Origin: Brachybacterium endophyticum
GTDB taxonomy: Bacteria > Actinomycetota > Actinomycetes > Actinomycetales > Dermabacteraceae
Reading direction: 5' to 3'
Length of the DNA stretch: 64,000 nt
NCBI RefSeq assembly: GCF_003130585.1
Contig: NZ_QFKX01000003.1
Coordinates: 62,001 to 126,000, forward strand
A program made the translations under genes and the position numbers. Below the pieces are notes generated by a model. That model saw nothing but the letters and a program-made list of their open reading frames with translations, was not told the DNA's origin and did not search any database. Below, piece by piece: positions 25,507 through 35,266 of the stretch. Positions within the stretch are counted from its first letter, which is position 1. Each line of letters starts with the position of its first letter.

Positions 25507-26988
25507 CTAGAGAGGAGCCCCTGCCGCGCTCCCCGTCCCCGTCGCCGCCGGATCCGCGCGCGATGCCGCGTAGTAGGTCGAGAGCCGACGGTACTGCGGC
25601 GAGGCGAAGGCCACCGCGACCGCCACCAGCATCACCACCCCGGCCAGCAGGAACATCAGGGCGATGCCGCGGGTGCTGCCCTCTCCCAGCAACCAGGAGA
25701 CGCCGGCGCGGCCCGGCTCGGATTCCGCCCACGGGATCACCCAGAACTCGGCCATCGGGGCGACCAGGAAGGCCGAGATCGGAGCCGCCGCGACCTCGAC
25801 GCTCTGGGCGAAGCCGAACACGCGGCCCTGGCGCTCGAACGGGACGACCCGCTGCAGCACCGTCTGCTCGGCGGCCTCGGCCGCCGGGATCATCGACATG
25901 TAGACGAAGATCCCGACCGCGAACAGGATCCAGGACTCGCGGATCGCGAAGGTCCCGCCCACCGCGGCGACGCCGATGTTCAGCAGCAGCAGGGTGCGCA
26001 CGGGGTTCGCGCCCAGCCCGGCCTTGGCCACGATCATGCCGCCCACGATGAAGCCGGTGCTGGTGACGCCCAGGATGATCCCCCAGGCCTGTGCGCTGAG
26101 CAGCTCGAGCCCGTAGGGGTCCATGAGTGCCATGTAGACCCCGCCCACCAGGTTGTTGAAGCAGGCGAAGAGGATCAGGGCGAGCAGCCCCGGCACCGAG
26201 CGGATCGAGCGCAGCGACCCGGAGAGGTCGATGCGCTCCCGCAGGGTCGGTGGGCGGGCCGGCTCGGGCGCTGCGGCGGTCACGGGGACCGACGGTGCCG
26301 GCGCTGCCGCCGTCGAGGATCCGTCGGCCTCTCCGCCGGCCTCGGCGTGGGCGGCGGCGTCGGCCGCGACCGCTGCTGCGGCCTCTGCGGCGGTGGCGAT
26401 GCGGTCCTCGGGGATCCGCACGGTGATCAGGTGCAGCAGCGCACCGCAGGTCGCCACGATCGCGATCAGCAGCGTCGGGCCCATCCCCAGGAACCCGATC
26501 GCGAGACCTGAGAACACCGAGGTCACCATGAACGCGACGCCCTGGACCATGCCGACCAGACCGTTCGCGCGGTCGCGCGAGCCGTCGGGCACCAGCAGGG
26601 TCACGGTCGTGGACAGCGCGATGTTGCGCATGTTCTCGACCACGCTGCCGCCCAGGATCAGCAGCACGAACAGCCAGAACGCGGGTGAGTCGACGCGCAG
26701 GAACCACTCGTGGGGGAGCACGAGCCACAGCGCTCCCGCCACCAGGTACGCCGAGACGGTGATGAGCGAGCTCAGCGCCATCACCGACTTCTTGCGGGTG
26801 TGGTCGACGACCACCCCGAAGAACAGCGAGCAGAGCGCGACCAGCCCCATGTACGCGCCGCCGATCACGCCGGTCGCCAGCACCGAGCGGGTCTCCAGGT
26901 AGATCCAGAACGTCAGGGCGAACCACAGGAAGCCCGTGGTGACGTTGGCGATCGCAGTGTTCACCAGCACGCGGTGGAAGCTCTTCAC
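25507..26988 (-). CDS. MFS transporter
   Basis: 493-residue 12-helix major facilitator. FALTFWIYLETRSVLATGVI and FGVVVDHTRKKSVMALSSLI give helices 1-3 with the conserved loop, SRDRANGLVGMVQGVAFMVT is the MFS_3-like mid-region, and a long Ala/Glu/Pro-rich cytosolic loop (about 205-270) splits the halves. VVPFERQGRVFGFAQSVEVA is typical of this exporter group. It lies directly downstream of the GH84 gene on the same strand with 104 bp between, but function in export versus sugar uptake is open. Confidence 0.88.
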   Translation of the reverse strand: MKSFHRVLVNTAIANVTTGFLWFALTFWIYLETRSVLATGVIGGAYMGLVALCSLFFGVVVDHTRKKSVMALSSLITVSAYLVAGALWLVLPHEWFLRVDSPAFWLFVLLILGGSVVENMRNIALSTTVTLLVPDGSRDRANGLVGMVQGVAFMVTSVFSGLAIGFLGMGPTLLIAIVATCGALLHLITVRIPEDRIATAAEAAAAVAADAAAHAEAGGEADGSSTAAAPAPSVPVTAAAPEPARPPTLRERIDLSGSLRSIRSVPGLLALILFACFNNLVGGVYMALMDPYGLELLSAQAWGIILGVTSTGFIVGGMIVAKAGLGANPVRTLLLLNIGVAAVGGTFAIRESWILFAVGIFVYMSMIPAAEAAEQTVLQRVVPFERQGRVFGFAQSVEVAAAPISAFLVAPMAEFWVIPWAESEPGRAGVSWLLGEGSTRGIALMFLLAGVVMLVAVAVAFASPQYRRLSTYYAASRADPAATGTGSAAGAPL

Positions 26989-27092
26989 GGTCCCTCCCGG
27001 GGCCAGCCGTGGGACGGCGGGGCATCGACCCCCTCATCCTTGCGCACGGGGCGGACGGATGGTGTCCGTGAAGAGCTCCCGATCGCGCCGGG

Positions 27093-29558
27093 TCAGCCCT
27101 TCGCGGGCAGCCGGTCGGAGATCGCGAACTCGCGCACCTGGACCCACTTCCCGCCGGGGTTCTTCCCCGTCACGCTCACACGGGCCCATCCCGCGTGCAC
27201 CGGCTGCGCCAGCTCCTTGGTGAACACGGCGTCCCCGCTCAGGCTGCCGATCCTCGTCCAGTCCTCGCCGTCGGCCGAGAGCTCGACGTCGCCGGCGTAG
27301 ATCTGATCGGCCGGGGTGTCGTCGTTCTTGGCCATCTTCAGCTGCACGAAGCGGACGTCGGCCGGGGTGGTGAGCTCGAGGGTGATGGTGTCGCCGACCT
27401 TCGGGGCCCGCGCGGACCAGAACATCGTGGACTCGTCGCCGTCGACCATGAGCGCCGGTGCGTAGTCCTTGTACTGCTCCAGCGTGGTGCTGGCCGTGGC
27501 GGGGAGGCCGACGAACGGCAGCGAGGGGTCGTCCGGCAGGACGTCGCGCAGCTCGGCCCAGGCCCGGGCGATGAACACCTCGAAGATCCCGTCGCCCACG
27601 CTCGGGGTGATCTGGTCCTCCTTGTAGACCCCGTCCTCGCGCTGGTCGGGGACGGTGGCGGCGGTCGCCGCCTCGAAGCTCGCCTTCGCGCTCGCCGCTG
27701 CCTTCGACGCCTTCTTCAGGGCGCCGTCCTCGAGCGCCGTGAGCATCCTGTCCTGGTCCTTCAGGCCCTGGGCCCACTGGGAGGCCGCGACCATCCAGGG
27801 CTTGGTGTCGGCGACGAAGCCCTGGGAGTCCATCGCCTCCAGGGTGCGCGGCAGCTTCACGATCTGGTTCAGGCGCGTGCGCAGAGCCTCGCGGCCCGGC
27901 TGCGAGCCGGCCTCGTAGGCCTCGACGTACGCGTCGACGTCGGCCGCGAGGGCCGGTGCCTTGGGGGAGCCGTCGCGGTAGGGCCAGTGCACGTTGAGGT
28001 CCACGAACACGTCGAGGGCCCGGCGCACCTGCCGGTCGTTCCCCGCGAGCTCGTCCAGGGCCGCGGCGAAGGAGTCCTCCGCGTCGTAGTGCGGCGGGTT
28101 CCAGCAGTAGTCCGCGTAGTTCGCGAGCGAGGGCAGCGAGGCGTAGGGCTCGATCATCGGGTTCGCGGTGAAGCCGTCGAAGTACTCGTGGAGGGTCGCG
28201 TCGCGGCCCTCGAGGGGGTTCAGGAAGATCCGGTCGCGGCGCCCGTCGTTGACCGGGAAGTTGTCCCAGACGTAGAGGTGCTCGGAGTGGTAGGACTCCT
28301 GCGCCGTCTTCGCCGATTCGGCCGTGACCTGCGGCGAGAACACGCCCTCGCCGGTCCACTGCACGCGGACGTCCCCGTCGATGCCGCTGCCGAAGGCGGT
28401 CTTGTAGTCCGAGGGTCCCGAGCCCGAGTACTCGGTGGGGACGGTCTGCAGGGGCTCGAGGTCGTTGGCCTTCACGTACTCGTCCTGCAGGCGGTTCAGG
28501 TAGTGCGCCTGCGCCGCGGCGAGGGAGTCGAACTGTGCGGCGTCCTCGTCGTTCAGGTCGGTGGGGATGTCGTCCAGGGCGATGTAGAAGCTGGTGACGC
28601 CGAGGTCCCGCACCTGATCGAACTTGGTGACGGTCGCAGCGAAGTCCTCGTCGCTGCCGTAGGTGATGTCGTTGCCCGGCGAGAGCGCGTAGGTGAAGTG
28701 CACGTGGTGCGCCGTGGCCGTCTCGACCAGCTCGCGCAGGTCCGCGAGGGCCTCGTCCTCGTAGAGGTCGCGCCACTTCGAGCGCAGCAGCAGATCGTCC
28801 TTGGGCGTGTAGATGTACGTGTTCAGCTTGTGGCGGCCGTAGAAGGGGAAGTGGTCCAGACGTGCCTGGTGGGACCAGGGGATCCCGTAGAACCCCTCGA
28901 TGGAGCCGCGGATCGACATCAGCGGCCAGTCGCGCACCTCGACCTGCGGCACGCGGCTCCCGCCCGACAGCAGCTGGCGGAGCGTCTGCACCGCGTAGAA
29001 GGTGCCGGCGGCGTCGGCGCCCGCCAGGACCACGAGGACGCCCTTCGAGCGGCCCGCGGCGAGGACGTAGCCCTCGGCGTCGATGCCTTTCGTGCCGTCG
29101 GCCCCCAGCGCCGTCAGGTTCGGGGCGATCGTGGGATTGTCCGCCTCGGTGCCCAGGTGGATGCGGGTCCCCTGTGCCGTGGTCCGCTCGCTGGTCGCGG
29201 TGATGACCCGGATGCTGGCCCCGGCGTCCTCGAGCAGCTCGCGCAGCGTCTCGAGCGCGACGTCGTCGGTCTCGGGGCCGACGATGATGCTGACCTTCCC
29301 CGCGAGGTTGACGGCGCCGCCCGAGGCGGTGACCTGCTGGGGCACGGGACGCACGGGAGGGAGGTCCGTGCTGTTCGCCGCCGGGGCGGGCTGCCCCGCG
29401 TGCGCACCGGCCGCGTCCCCTGCCGCCAGGGCCGGCGCCGCGGAGGAGGCGACGGCGATGCCCCCGCCGACGGCGGCGGCGAGGCCCAGCGCGCGGCGAC
29501 GGGTCACGGAGCTCGAGGTGTGCGGGGTGGTCGAGGCGTGCGGCGTCAAAGGATTCAC
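27093..29558 (-). CDS. secreted GH84 beta-N-acetylglucosaminidase (hyaluronidase/NagJ-like)
   Basis: 821-residue exported glycosidase. A Tat-type signal, TRRRALGLAAAVGGGIAVAS, ends near APALA (about 46). Next come a GH20b-like N-terminal domain (about 65-180), the GH84 barrel (RGSIEGFYGIPWSHQARLDH, then FYIALDDIPTDLND with the paired catalytic aspartates near 327), a helical domain (about 500-660) and a C-terminal discoidin/CBM32-like domain (DYAPALMVDGDESTMFWSA onward). It should remove terminal GlcNAc from host or environmental glycans by substrate-assisted catalysis. The start is GTG at 29558 with GGAAGG upstream. Confidence 0.92.
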   Translation of the reverse strand: MNPLTPHASTTPHTSSSVTRRRALGLAAAVGGGIAVASSAAPALAAGDAAGAHAGQPAPAANSTDLPPVRPVPQQVTASGGAVNLAGKVSIIVGPETDDVALETLRELLEDAGASIRVITATSERTTAQGTRIHLGTEADNPTIAPNLTALGADGTKGIDAEGYVLAAGRSKGVLVVLAGADAAGTFYAVQTLRQLLSGGSRVPQVEVRDWPLMSIRGSIEGFYGIPWSHQARLDHFPFYGRHKLNTYIYTPKDDLLLRSKWRDLYEDEALADLRELVETATAHHVHFTYALSPGNDITYGSDEDFAATVTKFDQVRDLGVTSFYIALDDIPTDLNDEDAAQFDSLAAAQAHYLNRLQDEYVKANDLEPLQTVPTEYSGSGPSDYKTAFGSGIDGDVRVQWTGEGVFSPQVTAESAKTAQESYHSEHLYVWDNFPVNDGRRDRIFLNPLEGRDATLHEYFDGFTANPMIEPYASLPSLANYADYCWNPPHYDAEDSFAAALDELAGNDRQVRRALDVFVDLNVHWPYRDGSPKAPALAADVDAYVEAYEAGSQPGREALRTRLNQIVKLPRTLEAMDSQGFVADTKPWMVAASQWAQGLKDQDRMLTALEDGALKKASKAAASAKASFEAATAATVPDQREDGVYKEDQITPSVGDGIFEVFIARAWAELRDVLPDDPSLPFVGLPATASTTLEQYKDYAPALMVDGDESTMFWSARAPKVGDTITLELTTPADVRFVQLKMAKNDDTPADQIYAGDVELSADGEDWTRIGSLSGDAVFTKELAQPVHAGWARVSVTGKNPGGKWVQVREFAISDRLPAKG

Positions 29559-29891
29559 AGCTAGGGCCTTCCGGTGATGGTGAGCTGCGGTGGCTCGGGA
29601 GGGATGGGGCGGGGATCCCGGGCGGGAGCAGGCGCGATCGTGATCGCGACCGGGCGCGGTCCGGGCAGGGTGAGGCGGGATGGCAGGAGCACTGGAGGGG
29701 AAGCACGGCCCGGTGTCGCCCTCGTCGGCGCCACCCGGCCATGGGTGATGTACGGCACATGCGCTCTGGCACTCTAACAACCGCGCCGGGCGGATCGAGG
29801 GCACCTCCACGCGACGGCGAGGCGCGACGTCGGGCCGCGCCGACGCCCGCCCGAGGAATACTCGCCCCGCCCCGACGCGTTCGAACGGGGC
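29559..29891. other. gene-free divergent control region
   Basis: 333 bp between the GH84 gene (minus) and the oxidoreductase gene (plus). It should hold both promoters, but I find no convincing -35/-10 pair. GCCCCG...CGGGGC forms a 6-bp hairpin whose 3' arm abuts the oxidoreductase start codon, and an A/T-richer patch (ACTCTAACAAC) lies near 29770. Frames crossing it look non-coding. Confidence 0.5.
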
Positions 29892-30815
29892 ATGAAGGCC
29901 ATTACCTACAGCACCTACGGCGATCCCGACGTCCTCGAGCTCAGCGAGGTCGATCCCCCCAAGGTCGGCCCCGGCGAGGTGCGCATCGCGGTCAAGGCCG
30001 CGGGCGTGAACCCGGTGGACTGGAAGATCGTCGCCGGCGGGCTCGACCCGCTGATGAACATCCAGTTCCCCGCCATCCCCGGCTGGGACGTCGCGGGCGT
30101 CGTCGAGCAGGTCGGCCTCGACGTCACCGAGGTCGCCGAGGGCGACGAGGTGATGGCATACGGGCGCAAGGACTGGGTCGAGCAGGGTTCCTTCGCCCAG
30201 CAGATGACCCTCCCCGTGCGCACCCTCGCGCGCAAGCCCCCGAAGCTCGACTGGGAGCAGGCCGCCGCTCTCCCGCTGGCCGGCCTCACCGCCTACCAGA
30301 GCCTCACCCGCCTGGGTGTCGGTGAGGGCTCGACCGTGCTGGTCCACGGCGCGAACGGCGGCGTGGGCAGCTTCGCGGTGCAGATCGCCGTGGCCCTCGG
30401 GGCCCGCGTGATCGGCACCGCCTCCGAGAAGAACCACGAGCGGGTGCGCGGCCTGGGCGCCGAGCCCGTCGTCTACGGCGACGGCCTCGCCGACCGGGTG
30501 CGCGAGCTCGCGCCCGACGGCGTCGACGTGGTCGCGGACTACGTCGGCGACGTCCTCGAGCCGTCGCTGGCCGTCCTCGCCGACGGCGGCCGGCTCGGGT
30601 CGATCGCCGACCCCGCCGTGGCCGAGAAGGGCGGCACCTACATCTGGGTGCGCCCCGACGCCGAGGACCTCGCCGTCCTCGCCGACCTGGTGGAGACCGG
30701 TAAGCTGCGCATCGACGTCGCGGAGAGCTTCCCGCTCGCGCAGGCGGCCGACGCCTTCCGCGCGAACATGGACGGCCACACCAGCGGCAAGATCGTCGTC
30801 ACCGTCGAGGCCTGA
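29892..30815 (+). CDS. NADP-dependent quinone-oxidoreductase-like protein (zinc-free MDR)
   Basis: 307-residue medium-chain reductase lacking the zinc-ligand motifs of alcohol dehydrogenases. The N-terminal GroES-like part ([20 protein letters not shown], then [11 protein letters not shown]) is followed by the Rossmann motif [20 protein letters not shown] and a short C-terminal lobe. It probably reduces quinones or enones with NADPH in the cytosol. The macro-domain gene starts 5 bases after its stop, indicating an operon. Confidence 0.92.
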   Translation: MKAITYSTYGDPDVLELSEVDPPKVGPGEVRIAVKAAGVNPVDWKIVAGGLDPLMNIQFPAIPGWDVAGVVEQVGLDVTEVAEGDEVMAYGRKDWVEQGSFAQQMTLPVRTLARKPPKLDWEQAAALPLAGLTAYQSLTRLGVGEGSTVLVHGANGGVGSFAVQIAVALGARVIGTASEKNHERVRGLGAEPVVYGDGLADRVRELAPDGVDVVADYVGDVLEPSLAVLADGGRLGSIADPAVAEKGGTYIWVRPDAEDLAVLADLVETGKLRIDVAESFPLAQAADAFRANMDGHTSGKIVVTVEA

Positions 30816-30820
30816 GCGCG

Positions 30821-31360
30821 ATGGCCGCCGAGCGACATCCCCGGATCACGCTCCACCTCGGTGACATCACCACCGACGGCGAGGTCGACGCGATCGTCGA
30901 CGCCGCCAACAAGACCCTGCTCGGCGGGGGCGGCGTCGACGGCGCCATCCACCGTGCCGCCGGCAAGGGCCTGCTCGCCGAGTGCCGCGAGCTGGACGGG
31001 TGCGAGACAGGCGATGCGAAGATCACTGGCGGCCACGACCTCCCGGCCGCCCACGTGATCCACACCGTCGGCCCCGTCTGGGCGAGCGGCGGCGACGAGG
31101 CGAAGCAGCGCAGCAAGGACGAGCAGCTCGCCTCCTGCTATCGCCGCAGCCTCGAGGTCGCCCGTGACAACGGCCTGGCCAGCGTGGCTTTCCCCTCGAT
31201 CTCGACCGGGGTGTACCGCTTCCCGGTGGACCGTGCCGCCGCGATCGCGGTCGCCACCGTGCGCGAGGGGGCCGCGGAGCTCGGCGGCTTCGAGGAGATC
31301 CGCTTCTGGCTCTTCGACCAGGCGACGTACGACGATTACGAGAAGGCTCTCGGGGACTGA
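30821..31360 (+). CDS. macro-domain protein (O-acetyl-ADP-ribose deacetylase-like)
   Basis: 179 residues with the MacroD/YmdB pattern: [40 protein letters not shown], and the closing [20 protein letters not shown]. The ADP-ribose-binding and catalytic Asn/Asp/Gly loops are intact. It should hydrolyse O-acetyl-ADP-ribose or mono-ADP-ribosyl bonds. Tight coupling to an NADP-dependent reductase may link it to redox or NAD metabolism, though this is only suggested by context. Confidence 0.92.
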   Translation: MAAERHPRITLHLGDITTDGEVDAIVDAANKTLLGGGGVDGAIHRAAGKGLLAECRELDGCETGDAKITGGHDLPAAHVIHTVGPVWASGGDEAKQRSKDEQLASCYRRSLEVARDNGLASVAFPSISTGVYRFPVDRAAAIAVATVREGAAELGGFEEIRFWLFDQATYDDYEKALGD

Positions 31361-31413
31361 CCCGGGCGGGTCGGCGGTGCTCGGGCTGACGCGGACGGAG
31401 GCCCGTCCCCGCG

Positions 31414-32691
31414 TCAGCTCTTCTTCTCGCCCGTCGACCAGAAATACAGCAGCTCGCTGTCGTTGAGCAGCCGGTCGCCGATCGCCCGCTCCTGGTAGAT
31501 CGCGGGATTGTGCGAGGACAGCGTGCGGGCGTTGCGCCAGTGCCTGTCCAGGGCGCGCCCGCGGGAGGTCGCCGAGGCGCCGCCCACGTCGAACAGGCGC
31601 GAGGTCACCTCGAGTATCTCGTCGACGGCGGTGAGCTGCGCCTGCACGGTGCGCAGCTCGGCCGCATCGATGAGCGCGTGCGCGCGCTCCGATCCGATCG
31701 TGCCGTCGCGGTGGTCCTGGACGACCGCGTCCTGCGCGAGACCGAGGGCGCGGGCGGCCGCGAGAACGGAGTCCTCGGCCGCGGCGACCTTCGCCGAGAG
31801 CCGGCCGACGACGGACTGGACCAGCGGATCCGATGCCGCCGTCGTCCCGCTGCCCTGGGAGTAGACCCGGGTGCGCGAGCGCACGAAGCCGATCGCGTCA
31901 CGCAGCGCCGCGCGCCCCGCACCCACCAGCGATGAGAGCAGCACCAGCTGCAGGAACGCGGTCTGCGGGGTGGGGCGGCCATCGATGCTCTGCCCGCGGA
32001 TGCGCACCCTCGAGGCCGGTACGTGCACGTCGCGCAGCACCGTGGTACCGCTGCCGGTGAGCTGCTGGCCGAAGCCGTCCCAGTCGTCGCGCACCTCCAC
32101 GCCCGCATCGTCGACGCGAACGGTCACGCGTGCGTGCTGGCCTTCGGGGGTCAGCGCGGTGACGTTGATCCAGTCGGCGAAGATCGAGCCCGTGGAGTAG
32201 TGCTTCTCGCCGCTGATCACGTAGTCCTCGCCGTCACGGACCACGGTGGTCGCCAGATCCCCGACCCGCGCGGTGGAGCGCTCGTGGCTCGCGTTGCCGA
32301 ACACGTCGCCCTGCGCGAGCCGGCGCTGCCAGGGCGCCGGGTCCTCCTCCTCATCGCCCAGCAGCAGGCCGTTGGCGAACAGGAAGTGCGCGCGCAGCAG
32401 CTGCGGGAGGTTCGAGTCGGCCTCACCGAGGTCGATGAGCAGACGGAACAGGGTCTCCACGTCGGCACCGGCCCCACCCAGCTCGCGGGGGACGGTGACG
32501 GCCGTGAACCCCGCGTCGGCGAGGGCACGGACCTCGGCGAAGGGGAGGCGGCGCTCGCGCTCGCGCTCGAGCGCTCCCTCCGCGATCTCGGTGAGGACGG
32601 GGGCGAAGCGTGCCCGCAGCTCGTCGGCGGTGGCGGTCGACCATTCGGGCTGCGCGTCGAGGGCCGGATCGGTGGTGGTGGTCGTGCTCAT
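31414..32691 (-). CDS. acyl-CoA-dehydrogenase-fold monooxygenase, DszC/SfnB-like
   Basis: 425-residue flavoprotein of the acyl-CoA dehydrogenase fold, in the branch with DszC and SfnB used to oxidise organosulfur compounds with reduced FMN. FTAVTVPRELGGAGADVETL is the N-terminal helix pair, ISGEKHYSTGSIFADWINVT the typical DszC-like substrate/flavin strand, and VGGASATSRGRALDRHWRNA with RTLSSHNPAIYQERAIG the C-terminal signature. The catalytic Glu of true acyl-CoA dehydrogenases is not evident. It is the last gene of the ABC importer operon, with ATGA overlap to the ATPase gene, which supports a role on the imported substrate. Confidence 0.85.
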   Translation of the reverse strand: MSTTTTTDPALDAQPEWSTATADELRARFAPVLTEIAEGALERERERRLPFAEVRALADAGFTAVTVPRELGGAGADVETLFRLLIDLGEADSNLPQLLRAHFLFANGLLLGDEEEDPAPWQRRLAQGDVFGNASHERSTARVGDLATTVVRDGEDYVISGEKHYSTGSIFADWINVTALTPEGQHARVTVRVDDAGVEVRDDWDGFGQQLTGSGTTVLRDVHVPASRVRIRGQSIDGRPTPQTAFLQLVLLSSLVGAGRAALRDAIGFVRSRTRVYSQGSGTTAASDPLVQSVVGRLSAKVAAAEDSVLAAARALGLAQDAVVQDHRDGTIGSERAHALIDAAELRTVQAQLTAVDEILEVTSRLFDVGGASATSRGRALDRHWRNARTLSSHNPAIYQERAIGDRLLNDSELLYFWSTGEKKS

Positions 32692-34379
32692 GCGGTCTCC
32701 TGGAGGGTCGGATGGGGGAGCGCGTCGACGAGCTCCCTGGTGTACGGATGCCGGGGGCGGAAGAAGACGTCGTCGGCCGTGCCCTGTTCGACCACCTGGC
32801 CGTCCTGCATCACCAGCACCCGGTCGCTGACGTGGTGGACGACGCCGAGGTCGTGCGAGATGAACAGGTGCGCGGTGCCGAGCGCCTTCTGCAGGTCGGC
32901 GAGCAGGTCGAGGACCTGCGCCTGGATCGACACGTCGAGCGCGGAGACCGGCTCGTCGAGGACCAGGATCTCCGGGGCCGTCGCCAGCGCGCGGGCGATC
33001 GCCACCCGCTGACGCTGCCCGCCGGAGAGGGAGAGCGGGTGCCGCCGGGCGTACCCCTCGCCGAGGCCGACGGCCTCGAGCAGCTCCACGACCCGCTCCG
33101 ACGGCCCGCGGGACCCGGCGCCCCGGAACAGCCGCCCCCAGCGTCCGCCGCGGGGTGACGGGGCCTCTCCGGCCGGGGCCTCCTCGGCCGGGATCGCGTC
33201 GGCGATGATCCGGCCCACGTCCCAGCGCGGGTCGAAGGAGCCCAGCGGATCCTGCGGGACCATCGAGATCCGGCGGCGTCGCGGCCGGCGCAGACGCTCG
33301 GGGATCCCCGACCACGCCTGGCCGTCCAGCAGCGCCCGCCCTGCGCTGGGCTCGGTGAGACCGAGTGCGATCTGCGCCGTCGTCGACTTGCCGGAGCCGG
33401 ACTCACCGACGATCCCGAGGGTCTCGCCGGCCTCCAGCGCGAACGACACGTCGCGCACGACGGTGCGCTCGCGCCCGTCCGGCCCGCGGTAGCGCTTGGA
33501 GACGTCCTCGACCTCCAGCAGAGGACCGTCGGCCGCGGGGCGGGAGCGGAGCGCCGAACGGTCCCGGGCCGACAGCTCGAGCGGCGGGACGTCCGAGAGC
33601 CGCGAGCCGCGGGAGCGGGCCGAGGGCACCGCGGCCAGCAGGCGGCGGGTGTACGGGTCCTGCGGACGGGACAGCACCTGCGAGGTCGGTCCCTGCTCGA
33701 CGACGCGACCGTCCTTCATCACCAGCACCTCGTCGGCCAGGCGCTCGACGACGGCCAGGTCGTGGCTGATGAGGATGATCGCGCGGCCCTCGGCGAGGCT
33801 CGCCTCGAGCAGGGAGAGGATCTGCGTCTGCACGGTGACGTCGAGCGCCGTCGTGGGCTCGTCGGCGATCAGCACCTCCGGGTCCAGGGCGAGAGCGGCG
33901 GCGATCAACGCCCGCTGTCGGAGCCCGCCCGAGAGCTCGCTGGGCAGCTGACGCGCCCGCAGCTCGGGCTCGGGCACCCCGGCCGCGGCCAGCAGCTCGT
34001 GCACCCGGCCCTCCCGCTCCCCGCGCGGAGTGCCGTGCACGCGCAGCGCCTCGGCGATCTCCGCCCCCACGCGGCGCAGCGGGTCCAGCGACACCAGGGC
34101 GTCTTGCAGCACGTAGCCGATGCGCCGTCCGCGCAGGGAACGCAGCTCCGCGGGCGTCGCGCGCAGCAGGTCGACCCCCGCCTCCAGGCGGGTGGCGGTG
34201 ACGCTCGCGCGCTCGCCGTTCAGGCCCAGCAGGCTGCGCGCCGTCACCGACTTCCCGGAGCCGGACTCGCCGACGATCCCCAGGCAGCTGCCCGGACGCA
34301 GGGACAGGGAGACGTCGTGGACGACCTCGGTGCCGTCGAAGGCGACGGAGAGGTTCTCGGCGGTGATCAGGGCGCTCAT
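32688..34379 (-). CDS. ABC importer ATPase, two fused ATP-binding domains (Dpp/Opp type)
   Basis: 563 residues containing two complete ABC domains (about 3-250 and 285-555), as in Gsi/Dpp-like systems where DppD and DppF are fused. Walker A motifs: GIVGESGSGKSVTARSLLG and GIVGESGSGKSTTAQIALG; signature motifs LPSELSGGLRQRALIAA and HPLSLSGGQRQRVAIAR; Walker B/D-loop LIADEPTTALDVTVQ and LVLDEPVSALDVSIQ. Each half ends in a DPYTRRLL/HPYTRELV oligopeptide-family tail. The protein overlaps the permease gene upstream and the monooxygenase gene downstream by 4 bases each. Confidence 0.93.
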   Translation of the reverse strand: MSALITAENLSVAFDGTEVVHDVSLSLRPGSCLGIVGESGSGKSVTARSLLGLNGERASVTATRLEAGVDLLRATPAELRSLRGRRIGYVLQDALVSLDPLRRVGAEIAEALRVHGTPRGEREGRVHELLAAAGVPEPELRARQLPSELSGGLRQRALIAAALALDPEVLIADEPTTALDVTVQTQILSLLEASLAEGRAIILISHDLAVVERLADEVLVMKDGRVVEQGPTSQVLSRPQDPYTRRLLAAVPSARSRGSRLSDVPPLELSARDRSALRSRPAADGPLLEVEDVSKRYRGPDGRERTVVRDVSFALEAGETLGIVGESGSGKSTTAQIALGLTEPSAGRALLDGQAWSGIPERLRRPRRRRISMVPQDPLGSFDPRWDVGRIIADAIPAEEAPAGEAPSPRGGRWGRLFRGAGSRGPSERVVELLEAVGLGEGYARRHPLSLSGGQRQRVAIARALATAPEILVLDEPVSALDVSIQAQVLDLLADLQKALGTAHLFISHDLGVVHHVSDRVLVMQDGQVVEQGTADDVFFRPRHPYTRELVDALPHPTLQETA

Positions 34380-35266
34380 CGGGTGGCTCCGGAGTCGGTG
34401 GACCGCTGCAGGTGACGGCCCAGCACGGTGAGGGACAGGGTGAAGGCGACGATCGTGATGCCGGGGAAGAAGTCCATCCACCAGGCCTGCTGGATGTAGG
34501 TGCGGCCGGCGTTGAGCATCGCGCCCCATTCCGCGGTGGGCGGCTGCACGCCCATGCCGAGGAAGCCGAGCGCGGCGGCCCACACGATCGCCTGCCCGAC
34601 CCCGAGGGTGACCAGCACCGTCAGCGGACGGAAGGCGTTGGGCAGGATCGTGCGCCGGAGGATGCGCGCGGGGGAGTGGCCCAGGGAGCGGGCGGCCTCG
34701 ACGTACAGCGAGCTCTTCACCGCGAGCACCTGCCCGCGCACCATGCGGGCGTACCCGGGCATCGTCGCGACGCCCACGGCGACCATCTGCGTGAGGGCGC
34801 TGGAGCCGTAGACGGCGATCAGGATCAGGGCGAGCAGGATGCCGGGGAAGGCGTAGAGCACCTCGATCACGCGCGTCACCGAGGCGTCGACCAGGCGCCC
34901 GCCGAGACCGCCCAGCAGCCCGAGCACGACGGCCCCGAGCAGGCCGATGGCGGTCGCCCCCAGGCCGATCGCGAGGGACTGCCCGGCCCCGTGGACGACG
35001 CGGCTGTAGACGTCGCGGCCCGACTGGTCCGTGCCGAAGACGTGCGCGAGGCTCGGGGCGTCGAAGCTCTCCCCGAGGCTGATCTCGAGCGGGTCCTGCG
35101 GGGCCAGCAGCCCGGGCGCGATCGCCGCGAGCAGCACCAGGGCGACGACGAGCGCCGCGAGCCAGAAGCTGACGCTGCGCAGGGAGGACGCGGACCGCGG
35201 GCGGCGTGCGCGCGGGCGGTCCTCGGCAGGGGCGGTGGTCGTGGGCGGGGTGGCCAGAGCGGTCAT
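34376..35266 (-). CDS. ABC importer permease, DppC-like
   Basis: 296-residue inner-membrane permease with a hydrophilic N-terminal leader and six predicted helices. FGTDQSGRDVYSRVVHGAGQ is the hallmark of the DppC/OppC/NikC group, and the ATPase-coupling EAA loop reads YVEAARSLGHSPARILRRTI. It pairs with the DppB-like protein whose gene overlaps it by 4 bases. Confidence 0.92.
   Translation of the reverse strand: MTALATPPTTTAPAEDRPRARRPRSASSLRSVSFWLAALVVALVLLAAIAPGLLAPQDPLEISLGESFDAPSLAHVFGTDQSGRDVYSRVVHGAGQSLAIGLGATAIGLLGAVVLGLLGGLGGRLVDASVTRVIEVLYAFPGILLALILIAVYGSSALTQMVAVGVATMPGYARMVRGQVLAVKSSLYVEAARSLGHSPARILRRTILPNAFRPLTVLVTLGVGQAIVWAAALGFLGMGVQPPTAEWGAMLNAGRTYIQQAWWMDFFPGITIVAFTLSLTVLGRHLQRSTDSGATR

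Noticed and set aside
27195-29564. A 789-codon open frame on the plus strand opposite the GH84 gene
   Set aside because: It is a shadow of a GC-rich gene: the product is Arg/Gly/Val-rich without family motifs, while the minus strand encodes a complete glycosidase with signal peptide.
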